In this document: piece by piece, positions 17,736-25,282 of the stretch
Layout of the letters: each line of letters begins with the position of its first letter
Position numbering within the stretch: the stretch's first letter is position 1
Assembly: GCA_045627185.1 (NCBI GenBank)
Contig: JAZQNE010000016.1
Location: forward strand, 1-33,045
From: SZUA-448 sp045627185
GTDB lineage: Bacteria > Bacillota > Clostridia > Lachnospirales > Lachnospiraceae
Length of the DNA: 33,045 nt
Reading direction: 5' to 3'
The notes under the pieces: generated by a model
What the model saw: only the letters and a program-made list of their open reading frames with translations
What the model was told of the DNA's origin: nothing
Databases searched by the model: none
Position numbers and translations under genes: made by a program

Positions 17736-17749
17736 TGTAAGCGCTTAAT
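17736..17749. promoter_or_regulatory. Operator-like palindrome O1
   Basis: TGTAAGCGCTTAAT, built on the perfect palindrome TAAGCGCTTA. It matches 12 of 14 positions of the LacI/CcpA-type consensus TGWAANCGNTNWCA and lies in the leader of the LacI gene. Confidence 0.65.
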
Positions 17750-17760
17750 ATAAATCCTGT

Positions 17761-17774
17761 TGAAAGCGTTTACA
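17761..17774. promoter_or_regulatory. Operator O2, perfect match to the cre-type consensus
   Basis: TGAAAGCGTTTACA matches TGWAANCGNTNWCA at every position. Its centre is 25 bp from that of O1. It lies about 23 bp downstream of the minus-strand -10 box, so a bound protein would block the LacI-uxaC transcript. It could be a site for the local LacI protein, for CcpA, or both. Confidence 0.75.
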
Positions 17775-17796
17775 GTTTTTCTTAAATACAGAATTC

Positions 17797-17825
17797 ATTA
17801 TATAATAATGAGTATAGAATTACAA
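17797..17825 (-). promoter_or_regulatory. Promoter for the LacI-uxaC operon
   Basis: On the minus strand TTGTAA (17820-17825) is followed after 17 bp by a consensus TATAAT (17797-17802). Confidence 0.7.
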
Positions 17826-17902
17826 GCGGAAAGTATAAATTAATAATTATATTTTTTAATTTCTTCTTGATAAAAATAAACATTTAATATAAAAAATATG
17901 CA

Positions 17903-17930
17903 TTGACATCTTAATGAATAGTGCTAAAAT
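17903..17930 (+). promoter_or_regulatory. Promoter for the uxaE operon
   Basis: TTGACA (17903-17908), 16-bp spacer, TAAAAT (17925-17930). Transcription would start near 17937, inside operator O3. This rules out the in-frame ATG at 17914 as the uxaE start because it lies within the promoter. Confidence 0.75.
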
Positions 17931-17936
17931 GTCTAA

Positions 17937-17950
17937 TGTAAATGCTTACA
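17937..17950. promoter_or_regulatory. Operator-like palindrome O3 at the uxaE transcription start
   Basis: TGTAAATGCTTACA matches 13 of 14 positions of TGWAANCGNTNWCA. It begins 7 bp after the -10 box, the classic place for a repressor to block initiation. It lies 176 bp from O2 (centre to centre), so looping between the two is possible. Confidence 0.7.
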
Positions 17951-17976
17951 ATTTTATTATCAAATCGGAGGCCGAT

Positions 17977-19461
17977 ATGAAGAACTTAGGAAACTTTATT
18001 AAAGCACTTCCGTCTGTTACACTGGCAAATGAAAATGGCGTTTATGTAAAGTCGGTTAATGCAGTCGGAAACTCATATGCTTTTATGGTTAATGAACCTG
18101 AAGCAGATTATCTTGTAGTTACAGGAGATGCTGCAAAGGAATTTGAGGGAGAAGAAAAGAATGACAATGGTGCAGCCTATAAGGTTTGCCCGCTTTCAAA
18201 TAAAAACGGTGTTGCACTCCGCAAGCTTTTCCCGTTTACCGCACCTGTTCCCGTTCTTCAGAACAAGAGAACAGCCGGCGTTGGCGACCGTCTTGGTATT
18301 GCCTGCCCCGGTCATATCCGTGTTTTCAATGATTATGATGCTTTTCCTATTCTTGCCCAGCAGTCAATCCGTGAACTGAACCTCACAAACAGAACCTACA
18401 GCGATGTTCTTGATGCAGCATCCTTCATGGTTTTCCGTGACGGATTCAAGAAGGGATTTGGAGCAGACGGTGACCATCTGAAACATGAAGATGAAATCGA
18501 ATATGCACTTTCACTCGGTTACACCATGATTACCCTTGACTGCAGCGAACATATCAAAAACGGTATTGATAAGCTTTCTGCCGAGGAAGTTGCTGCTAAA
18601 TGTACACTTCCGGAAGAAATTAAAAACATTTATCTTAATAAAACATTTGAAGCTGAAGGCGAAAAGCTTACATTCGACAAAGAAACACTTGAAAGAATCA
18701 TGCTTATTTACGGTGAAGCCGTTGAATTTGCACTTGGCATTTATGATAAATACTTTGTAAAGGGCAAAGCAAAGGCCAACTTTGAGATTTCAATCGATGA
18801 AACCGAAACACCCACAACTCCTTTACAGCATTACTTCGTAGCTAATGAACTTACACGGCACGGTGTTAAAGTCGATACAATGGCACCCCGTTTTTGCGGT
18901 GAATTCCAGAAGGGCGTTGATTACATTGGAGATCTTAAGCAGTTTGAAGCAGAAATGAAAATCCATGCCGCAATCGCACGTCATTTTGGTTATAAACTCA
19001 GCATTCACAGCGGTTCCGACAAGTTTTCAACCTTTGAATTCATCGGCAAATACACACAGGGTAATTTCCACCTTAAGACTGCCGGTACAAACTGGCTTGA
19101 AGCGATGCGTGCAGTAGCAGCTACGGATCCTGCGCTTTACCGTGAGATTCATAAGTTTGCGCTTACGGCTTTTGCCGATGCAAAACGTTTCTATCATGTA
19201 ACTACGGATCTTACAAAGATTCCTGATGTTGATACACTTAAAGACAGTGAACTTCCGGACCTGTTCACTCAGAATGATGCGCGTCAGCTTATTCATATCA
19301 CCTACGGCCACATTCTTACCGTAAAAGATGATGCCGGAAATTATCTCTTCAAAGACCGTCTTTACAGCCTTTGGAGAAAAGAAGCGGATGTTTATTCCGA
19401 CATGATTTACAAACACATCGGACATCACCTTGAACTGCTTTATAAGGGCTTTCAGGGCTGA
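17977..19461 (+). CDS. uxaE: Tagaturonate epimerase (UxaE family)
   Basis: Epimerises D-tagaturonate to D-fructuronate, which joins the galacturonate and glucuronate branches. The start is ATG 17977 after CGGAGG, giving 494 residues; an upstream in-frame ATG lies inside the promoter and is rejected. Family features seen are VGDRLGIACPGHIRVF near the middle of the N-terminal half, FGADGDHLK, and the conserved HSGSDKFS in the second half, with His, Asp and Glu residues suited to metal binding. It is the first gene of the operon with the sugar kinase, gnd and the SDR gene. UxaE replaces the NADH-dependent UxaB/UxaA route for galacturonate known in E. coli. Confidence 0.9.
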   Translation: MKNLGNFIKALPSVTLANENGVYVKSVNAVGNSYAFMVNEPEADYLVVTGDAAKEFEGEEKNDNGAAYKVCPLSNKNGVALRKLFPFTAPVPVLQNKRTAGVGDRLGIACPGHIRVFNDYDAFPILAQQSIRELNLTNRTYSDVLDAASFMVFRDGFKKGFGADGDHLKHEDEIEYALSLGYTMITLDCSEHIKNGIDKLSAEEVAAKCTLPEEIKNIYLNKTFEAEGEKLTFDKETLERIMLIYGEAVEFALGIYDKYFVKGKAKANFEISIDETETPTTPLQHYFVANELTRHGVKVDTMAPRFCGEFQKGVDYIGDLKQFEAEMKIHAAIARHFGYKLSIHSGSDKFSTFEFIGKYTQGNFHLKTAGTNWLEAMRAVAATDPALYREIHKFALTAFADAKRFYHVTTDLTKIPDVDTLKDSELPDLFTQNDARQLIHITYGHILTVKDDAGNYLFKDRLYSLWRKEADVYSDMIYKHIGHHLELLYKGFQG

Positions 19462-19535
19462 AACATTGCTTTTTCCTTAACCGGTCCGCATCAGGGCCAA
19501 ATTGAACAATGATTATTTTTATCAGGAGATAAATT

Positions 19536-20609
19536 ATGAAACTTAGAGAAAATTGCAAGTATGCACTCGTTGTTCCTTCAAGTATGGGTGTCAGAATCAC
19601 TCCCATGGACCGTCAGCCGGTTCATATCAGTAACATGTTCCGTATGCAGGCAACAAGCGCAGAAACAAACGTTGCAAGCATTTCGGCAGCACTTGGCCTT
19701 CCTGTAAAGGTTCTTACAACCTTCGTTGAGGGAAGCCCCATTGCACAGTTCATTAAGAGCGACCTTCGCAGCCGCAATATGGACTTTGAGGGCAAGGATG
19801 TTCCGCAGGGCGGTCCCTGGGGATACCGCCATCAGTTCAATATCGCTGATAGCGGTTACGGTATGAGAGCACCCCGCGTTCAGAACGACCGTGCGGGTGA
19901 GGTTGGACGCACACTGAATATCAAGGATTTTGATGTTGACCGCATTTTCGGCCAGGAAGGCGTTCAGATACTTCATCTTTCCGGCCTTATTGCAGCTCTT
20001 TCTCATGAGACCGGTATTTTCTGCCTCGAGCTTGCAAGAGCAGCTAAGAAATACGGCACAAAGATTTCCTTTGACCTTAATTACAGAGCATCCTTCTGGA
20101 AGGACAGAGAGGATGAACTCACCGCTATATTCGATGAAATCGCAAGCGTTTCCGACATCCTTATCGGCAACGAAGAAGATTTCCAGCTTGCACTCAAGGT
20201 TCAGGGCCCTGAAGCAGGCGGCAAGGATATCGGTGCAAAGATTGAAGGCTTCAAGGGTATGATCAACAATGTTAAGGTTAAATACCCGAACGCACAGACC
20301 TTTGCAACAACACTCCGTCAGGTTAAGAGTGCAAACGAGCACCTTTGGGGTGCTATTATGCTGGACGGTGACGTTTGGACCGTCATTGAACCCAGGGAAA
20401 TCCCCGTTCTTGACCGTATCGGCGGCGGTGACGGCTTTGTAGGCGGCCTTCTTTACGGCTTCCTTAAGGGCATGGAACCTGAGAAATGCGCACAGTTCGG
20501 TTGGGCTTCGGGCGCATTTGTTACAACACTTCTTGACGATTACGGCCTTCCTGCAGATGAAGAGCAGATCTGGAGTATCTGGGCAGGCAACGCAAGAGTA
20601 AAGAGATGA
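19536..20609 (+). CDS. PfkB-family sugar (acid) kinase: gluconate or KDG kinase
   Basis: A 357-residue ribokinase/PfkB-fold kinase. The C-terminal signature reads DRIGGGDGFVGG (residues 293-304), with D299 in the catalytic-base position and the anion-hole glycines before it; the usual DTxGAGD is altered to GGGD, as in many sugar-acid kinases. The FDLNYR element (about residue 179) is typical of 2-keto-3-deoxygluconate kinases. By homology alone KDG kinase would be the first guess. However no mannonate dehydratase or KDPG aldolase is present and gnd is the next gene, so phosphorylation of gluconate is an attractive alternative. The gene starts at ATG 19536 after TCAGGAG. Confidence 0.82.
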   Translation: MKLRENCKYALVVPSSMGVRITPMDRQPVHISNMFRMQATSAETNVASISAALGLPVKVLTTFVEGSPIAQFIKSDLRSRNMDFEGKDVPQGGPWGYRHQFNIADSGYGMRAPRVQNDRAGEVGRTLNIKDFDVDRIFGQEGVQILHLSGLIAALSHETGIFCLELARAAKKYGTKISFDLNYRASFWKDREDELTAIFDEIASVSDILIGNEEDFQLALKVQGPEAGGKDIGAKIEGFKGMINNVKVKYPNAQTFATTLRQVKSANEHLWGAIMLDGDVWTVIEPREIPVLDRIGGGDGFVGGLLYGFLKGMEPEKCAQFGWASGAFVTTLLDDYGLPADEEQIWSIWAGNARVKR

Positions 20610-20618
20610 AGCGTTAAG

Positions 20619-20672
20619 CAAACGTGCAGGTGGCACGTTTGTAGCGAAATACCGCGAAACTTGTTTCGCGGT
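20619..20672 (+). other. Two hairpins between the kinase gene and gnd
   Basis: The first stem is CAAACGTGC/GCACGTTTG (20619-20641), the second ACCGCGAAAC/GTTTCGCGGT (20651-20672) with a 2-nt spacer. Neither has a T-run, so they look like mRNA-stability or processing elements rather than terminators. The second resembles a hairpin upstream of ffh. Confidence 0.6.
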
Positions 20673-20694
20673 CAAAACATAAGGAGATATCATA

Positions 20695-22146
20695 ATGAAA
20701 AAAGCAGACATCGGCTTAATCGGACTCGCCGTAATGGGCGAAAATCTTGTAATGAATATGGAATCAAAGGGCTTTACCGTTGCTGTATTCAACAGAACAA
20801 CAAGCAAGGTTAAAGACTTTGTTGAAGGAAGAGCTAAAGGCCTTAATATTATTGGCTGCTACTCACTTGAGGAGCTTGTTGCAAACCTTGAGAAACCCCG
20901 TAAGGTTATGCTCATGGTAAAGGCAGGCGCACCTGTTGACAGCTTTATCGATATGCTTCTTCCTCTTCTTGAGGACGGAGATATCATCATCGATGGCGGC
21001 AACTCACACTTCCCCGATACCATGAGAAGAACAGAATATGTTGAGAGTCAGGGCAAGCTTTATGTAGGCTGTGGCGTTTCAGGCGGCGAAGAGGGCGCCC
21101 TTAAGGGACCTTCTATGATGCCCGGCGGTTCACCCAAGGCATGGCCTTATGTTAAGCCTATTTTCCAGGCTATCTGCGCTAAGGTTGAGGACGGCTCACC
21201 CTGCTGTGACTGGGTTGGCGAAAACGGCGCAGGTCACTTTGTAAAGATGGTTCATAACGGCATTGAATACGGCGATATGCAGCTCATCTGCGAAGCTTAC
21301 CAGCTTATGCGCGACGTTCTCGGAATGAGCGCTGACGAGATGCATGAAGTATTCACTGAATGGAATAAAACCGAGCTTGACAGTTACCTGATTGAGATTA
21401 CAAGAGACATCCTTGCAGTTAAGGATACAGACGGCAAGCCGCTTGTTGACAAGATTCTTGATACAGCAGGACAGAAGGGTACCGGCAAGTGGACCGGCAT
21501 CGCCTCAATGGATGAAGGCGTTCCGCTTACACTCATTGGCGAAGCTGTTTACAGCCGCTGCCTGTCAGCCATGAAGGAAGACCGTGTTCTTGCATCAAAG
21601 ACCTTCAAAAAGACTCCCGTTACCTTTAACGGTGACAAAAAGGAATTTATTGAAAACATCCGTAAGGCACTGTTTGCATCAAAGATTATTTCATACGCTC
21701 AGGGCTACACCCTTATGCGTTCAGCAGCAAAGACATACAACTGGAACCTGAACTACGGCGGAATTGCTCTTATGTGGAGAGGCGGCTGCATCATTCGCTC
21801 CGTATTCCTTGGAAAGATTAAGGACGCTTACGATAAGAATCCCGAACTCTCAAACCTTCTTCTTGATCCTTATTTCCGCGATACTATCGAAGGCCTTACC
21901 GATTCCTGGAGAAAGGTTGTTGCAACAGCAGTAATGAACGGCGTTCCCGCTCCTGCAATGGCTACAGCTCTTAACTACTTTGACGGTTACAAGTGCGAGT
22001 GCCTCCCTGCAAACCTGCTTCAGGCACAGCGCGATTACTTCGGTGCACACACATATGAGCGTCTTGACAGTCCGCGCGGCGAATTCTTCCACACCAACTG
22101 GACCGGACATGGTGGAAATACTGCATCTTCTACATATGTGGTTTGA
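20695..22146 (+). CDS. gnd: 6-phosphogluconate dehydrogenase, decarboxylating
   Basis: Oxidises 6-phosphogluconate to ribulose-5-phosphate plus CO2, the last oxidative step of the pentose phosphate pathway. At 483 residues it is the full-length form. The Rossmann loop is GLIGLAVMGENL (residues 7-18); GVSGGEEGALKGPSMMPGG and KMVHNGIEYGDMQ (catalytic Lys and Asn) are intact, as are the C-terminal FGAHTYER and FHTNWTG. NRTTSK after the second strand fits NADP preference. No glucose-6-phosphate dehydrogenase is nearby; the placement inside a hexuronate operon suggests its substrate comes from gluconate. Confidence 0.98.
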   Translation: MKKADIGLIGLAVMGENLVMNMESKGFTVAVFNRTTSKVKDFVEGRAKGLNIIGCYSLEELVANLEKPRKVMLMVKAGAPVDSFIDMLLPLLEDGDIIIDGGNSHFPDTMRRTEYVESQGKLYVGCGVSGGEEGALKGPSMMPGGSPKAWPYVKPIFQAICAKVEDGSPCCDWVGENGAGHFVKMVHNGIEYGDMQLICEAYQLMRDVLGMSADEMHEVFTEWNKTELDSYLIEITRDILAVKDTDGKPLVDKILDTAGQKGTGKWTGIASMDEGVPLTLIGEAVYSRCLSAMKEDRVLASKTFKKTPVTFNGDKKEFIENIRKALFASKIISYAQGYTLMRSAAKTYNWNLNYGGIALMWRGGCIIRSVFLGKIKDAYDKNPELSNLLLDPYFRDTIEGLTDSWRKVVATAVMNGVPAPAMATALNYFDGYKCECLPANLLQAQRDYFGAHTYERLDSPRGEFFHTNWTGHGGNTASSTYVV

Positions 22147-22259
22147 TTTTACGTCTATCGAAGAAAGTTCCGAACCGGCAAAACGGTTAGAAATCTACAA
22201 AGATAGAATAAGTTACAGGTAAAGATTTTCGTGAATAAAAAACAATGAGGAGAATAATC

Positions 22260-23111
22260 ATGGAATTATCAATGAAACCGGACCTTTCCGGAAAAGTTGT
22301 AGTTGTTACAGGTGGCGCAGGCGTTCTCTGTACTGCATTTGTCAAAGCAATTGCAGAGTGCGGCGCTAAGATTGCCATCGCAGATCTTACTGTTGAAAAG
22401 GCACAGGCTCTTTCTGATGAACTGAACGCTCAGGGTGCCGACACAATCGCTGTTCAGATGAACGTTCTCGAGCCCGACAGTATCAAGGCTGCACATCAGG
22501 TGATTCTTGATAAGTTTGGTAAATGCGACATCCTTATCAACGGTGCCGGCGGAAACAATCCCCGTGCTACCACAAACGATGAGTTCTTTGACAAGGAACA
22601 GTTTGAAAGCCCTGAAGGAAAGTGCCTCTTTGAGTTCTATTGGCACGGTGTAAACTTTGTATTCGGACTTAACTTCAACGGAACACTGCTTCCCACACAG
22701 GAATTTGCAAAGGATATGCTCGGAAATCCCGGCGGCGTTATTCTTAATATCAGCTCAATGAACGCTTTTACACCTCTTACAAAGATTCCCGCTTACAGTG
22801 GTGCTAAGGCAGCTATTTCGAACTTTACAAAGTGGCTTGCCGTCTATTTCTCAAAAGAAGGCATCCGTGTAAACGCTATTGCTCCCGGATTCTTCTCAAC
22901 AGCACAGAATAAGGCACTTCTTTGGAATCCCGACGGAACACCTACCGCAAGAACCGAGAAAATTCTCAGAAATACACCTATGGGACGTTTCGGCGAGCCC
23001 GAAGAACTGATTGGAACACTTCTCTGGCTGCTTGACAATAAGTCATCGGGCTTTGTTACAGGCGTTGTTGTTCCTGTTGACGGCGGCTTCTCCGCTTATT
23101 CGGGAGTTTAA
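22260..23111 (+). CDS. uxuB: SDR-family D-mannonate oxidoreductase (fructuronate reductase, YjmF-like)
   Basis: Reduces D-fructuronate to D-mannonate with NAD(P)H. I take ATG 22260, 7 bp after AGGAG, giving 283 residues; an ATG at 22245 overlaps that site. The short-chain dehydrogenase motifs are TGGAGVLC near the N-terminus, NGAGGNNPRAT (where simple SDRs have NNAG), catalytic Ser in NISSMNA and Tyr/Lys in YSGAKAA, and the C-terminal GxxxPVDGGFSAYSG. The GGNNPRAT segment and a mid-protein insertion (about residues 105-140) are typical of the YjmF/UxuB group. It is not the long-chain UxuB of E. coli. Confidence 0.85.
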   Translation: MELSMKPDLSGKVVVVTGGAGVLCTAFVKAIAECGAKIAIADLTVEKAQALSDELNAQGADTIAVQMNVLEPDSIKAAHQVILDKFGKCDILINGAGGNNPRATTNDEFFDKEQFESPEGKCLFEFYWHGVNFVFGLNFNGTLLPTQEFAKDMLGNPGGVILNISSMNAFTPLTKIPAYSGAKAAISNFTKWLAVYFSKEGIRVNAIAPGFFSTAQNKALLWNPDGTPTARTEKILRNTPMGRFGEPEELIGTLLWLLDNKSSGFVTGVVVPVDGGFSAYSGV

Positions 23112-23127
23112 TTAATATGATTTTTGC

Positions 23128-23168
23128 TCAGAAATGCAGTATTTATGCTGCATTTCTGACTTTTATTT
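23128..23168 (+). terminator. Terminator between uxuB and the LarA-like gene
   Basis: A perfect 12-bp stem, TCAGAAATGCAG (23128-23139) / CTGCATTTCTGA (23148-23159), then CTTTTATTTT. It divides the LarA-like gene from the upstream operon; some read-through or an unrecognised promoter must supply that gene. A TTGACT at 23194 lacks a usable -10. Confidence 0.85.
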
Positions 23169-23244
23169 TCACCTGATGAAATCCTGTGAGTTTTTGACTT
23201 TTTGGATTATATCATGATTAATTACAGGAGATTACAAAAAACAT

Positions 23245-24510
23245 ATGGAATTATATCTTAGCGAAAAAGAAAATGAAGGCCTTAGTGTTGAACAGATCAA
23301 ATCAGCCGTTGAAATGTCACTTATGGGACGTAACATCAAAAAAGTCCTTCTCATTCCGCCTGATTTTACGCGTTTTCACTCAAATGCCGGCTTAATTACG
23401 AACACATATTATCATCTGCTCAAGGATAAGGCGCAGGTTGACATCCTTCCGGCGCTAGGAACGCATGTTGCCGTTACAAAAGAGCAGTGTGAAGAGATGT
23501 TTGGTGACATCCCTTACGAAAAATTCATATATCACAACTGGCGTAAGGATGTTGTTAAGGTTGGTGAGGTTCCCGGCGATTTCATTTCGGGTATTACCGA
23601 AGGCCTCTGGACCGACCCTGTAAGCGTTGAAGTAAATAAGCTTATCATGGATTCTTCTTACGATTTGATTGTCTCTATCGGGCAGGTTGTGCCTCACGAG
23701 GTTATAGGAATGGCTAACCATTCGAAGAACCTGTTTGTTGGCTGTGGTGGCTCTGATATGATTAACAAATCCCACATGGTTGGTGCCGTTTATGGAATGG
23801 AACGTATGATGGGCAAGGATTTCACGCCCGTCCGCCGTATTTTCGACTACGGTCTTGAACACTTCCTTGCTGACCGTCCGATTCTGTTTGTTATGACAGT
23901 AACAACAGCTCCCGGCGGAAAGATTCATACACACGGTCTTTTTATGGGTGAAAAGCGTGCCGCTCTTGAGGCTGCAATTTCACTTGCTCAGAAGAAGAAC
24001 ATAGATTTTGTTGATAAGGGCATTAAAAAATGTGTTGTTTACCTTGATCCCAAGGAATTTAAGAGCACATGGCTCGGCAATAAGGCTGTTTACCGTACAC
24101 GTATGGCTGTTGCCGATGACGGTGACCTTATTGTTCTTGCACCCGGCGTTGAGAAGTTCGGAGAAGACCCCACAAACGATAAGCTTATCCGTAAGTACGG
24201 CTATTGCGGGCGTCTTAAGACTCTTGAGCTTTTTAAGACAGAAGAGGACCTTCAGAAGAATATGGGTACTGCAGCACATCTGATTCACGGTTCCTCCGAC
24301 GGCCGTTTCAGAATCACTTATGCCGTAAAAGACATTTCCAAAGAGGAAATCGCAGGCGTTCACTTTATTCCCGCAGATTATGATGAAATGGCTGCAAAAT
24401 ACGATCCCGCAAAACTCACCTACGGTTGGAACACATTGCCCGACGGCGAGGAAATCTACTTCATACCCAATCCCGCGCTCGGACTGTGGATTGATAAAAA
24501 CAGGTTTTAA
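23245..24510 (+). CDS. LarA-family nickel-pincer 2-hydroxyacid epimerase/racemase
   Basis: A 421-residue protein of the lactate-racemase (DUF2088/LarA) superfamily. Catalytic residues can be placed: H74 in LGTH, H151 in VVPHEVIG, K161 in ANHSKN and H177 in NKSHM. The gaps of 10 and 16 residues (H151-K161-H177) equal those of L. plantarum LarA (H174, K184, H200), where Lys carries the nickel pincer cofactor and H200 binds Ni. The PPDFTR motif near the N-terminus also fits. The superfamily includes lactate, malate and other racemases and D-gluconate 2-epimerases; beside uxuB and gnd, mannonate/gluconate epimerisation is the best guess. It needs LarB/C/E cofactor synthesis encoded elsewhere. ATG 23245 follows CAGGAG. 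Confidence 0.85.
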   Translation: MELYLSEKENEGLSVEQIKSAVEMSLMGRNIKKVLLIPPDFTRFHSNAGLITNTYYHLLKDKAQVDILPALGTHVAVTKEQCEEMFGDIPYEKFIYHNWRKDVVKVGEVPGDFISGITEGLWTDPVSVEVNKLIMDSSYDLIVSIGQVVPHEVIGMANHSKNLFVGCGGSDMINKSHMVGAVYGMERMMGKDFTPVRRIFDYGLEHFLADRPILFVMTVTTAPGGKIHTHGLFMGEKRAALEAAISLAQKKNIDFVDKGIKKCVVYLDPKEFKSTWLGNKAVYRTRMAVADDGDLIVLAPGVEKFGEDPTNDKLIRKYGYCGRLKTLELFKTEEDLQKNMGTAAHLIHGSSDGRFRITYAVKDISKEEIAGVHFIPADYDEMAAKYDPAKLTYGWNTLPDGEEIYFIPNPALGLWIDKNRF

Positions 24511-24542
24511 TACATAATATTATTTTATTTATTAAACATTTT

Positions 24543-24602
24543 GGAGCAGATAAACAACTCAGAAAACTAATTCTGTTAAAGTTGTTTATCTGTTCCTTTT
24601 TA
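24543..24602 (+). terminator. Terminator after the LarA-like gene
   Basis: A 16-bp stem with one G-T wobble pairs 24543-24558 (GGAGCAGATAAACAAC) with 24581-24596 (GTTGTTTATCTGTTCC), then a T-run. It closes the hexuronate locus and marks the left side of the accessory island. Confidence 0.9.
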
Positions 24603-24619
24603 TCAAGCTATCGGTTCCA

Positions 24620-24648
24620 TTGACTTATTTGAATACAAATGCTATTCT
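24620..24648 (+). promoter_or_regulatory. Promoter at the left edge of the accessory island
   Basis: TTGACT (24620-24625), 17 bp, TATTCT (24643-24648). It reads into repeat copy A', the toxin fragment and the lipoprotein gene, so the candidate immunity gene can be expressed even though the toxin has no start. Confidence 0.6.
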
Positions 24649-24672
24649 TTTCATTAAGGAAAACAGAACTTC

Positions 24673-24762
24673 TTGGAGAAGCAATATATGTCTACTATAA
24701 GATGTGGAAGGTTGGCTCACATTGATTTTTGGGTAGTGAACGTAAGAATTACGTAAGAATTA
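24673..24762 (+). repeat. 90-bp direct repeat, copy A' (relic of a gene 3' end)
   Basis: Identical over all 90 bp to 27353-27442. The source copy is the last 16 codons of the 165-residue membrane-anchored protein gene plus the following intergenic bases, including the 11-bp tandem CGTAAGAATTA x2. Here it stands alone between a promoter and the toxin fragment. Confidence 0.95.
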
Positions 24763-25263
24763 GCAGACATTTCACTTGATATACCTTTACAATATACCAG
24801 CCAACTGATAACATCTTTTATTTGGTTTTATAAACAGGTTAACACAGGTGCAGCTTGGGATATAAAACTTCAAAACCGTTGGGAAGAAGTTTTCCCTAAT
24901 GTTCCATATCTTAAAGATAAAGAACAAAAGTTTGAAGATTTTATTTTCAGAGGGGAAAAGACTACAGCAGAGGGCCTAGGAAATATTATGTATGGATATA
25001 CCGGCCGAGCCACAGGATTTGGGGATATAACATTATATTGGGGTGGTGGTGTTGCAGCTCAGAAAAATATGACAAGTGAGCTTTTGAACGATCCATCCAA
25101 TTATTATGGAGATGATGAAAATGACCATACTAATATTGAAAAAGGCTACAGTATGTTTAACAATGATTATCCCGATTATTTTTCGATAGCTTATAACGGA
25201 ATTCCTGTCAGCGGTTTTCTTGCAGGAATAGCAGATCAAATTCGTGAATTGATTGATAAATAA
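24757..25263 (+). pseudogene. C-terminal toxin domain fragment, polymorphic toxin type 44-like
   Basis: A reading frame of about 168 codons that opens after a stop at 24754 and has no ATG, GTG or TTG until ATG 24988, which lies inside the domain. The sequence FYKQVNTGAAWDIK, followed by IFRGEKTTAEGLGNIMYGYTGRATGFG and DDENDHTNIEKGY, resembles the type 44 (Ntox44) C-terminal domain of secreted polymorphic toxins, which is predicted to be a nuclease. It therefore looks like an orphan toxin tip without its delivery domains, joined at its 5' side to repeat A'. Such silent tips can be brought into a full toxin by recombination. The family assignment is from memory of the motif pattern and is moderately sure. 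Confidence 0.7.
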
Positions 25264-25282
25264 TGTATAGGAGTGTTGAGTG

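Noticed and set aside
17914..17976. Upstream in-frame ATG extending uxaE by 21 codons
   Set aside because: It lies within the TTGACA/TAAAAT promoter and has no ribosome site; ATG 17977 follows CGGAGG.
19578..20807. Long open frame (409 codons) on the minus strand opposite the sugar kinase gene
   Set aside because: It lies entirely antisense to the kinase and the start of gnd, is unusually Cys- and Asn-rich, has no ribosome site or family motif, and mirrors the codon bias of the real gene.
24988..25263. Independent 91-codon gene starting at ATG 24988
   Set aside because: The ATG is inside the toxin-like domain and lacks a good ribosome site; the homologous sequence clearly begins further upstream without a start codon.
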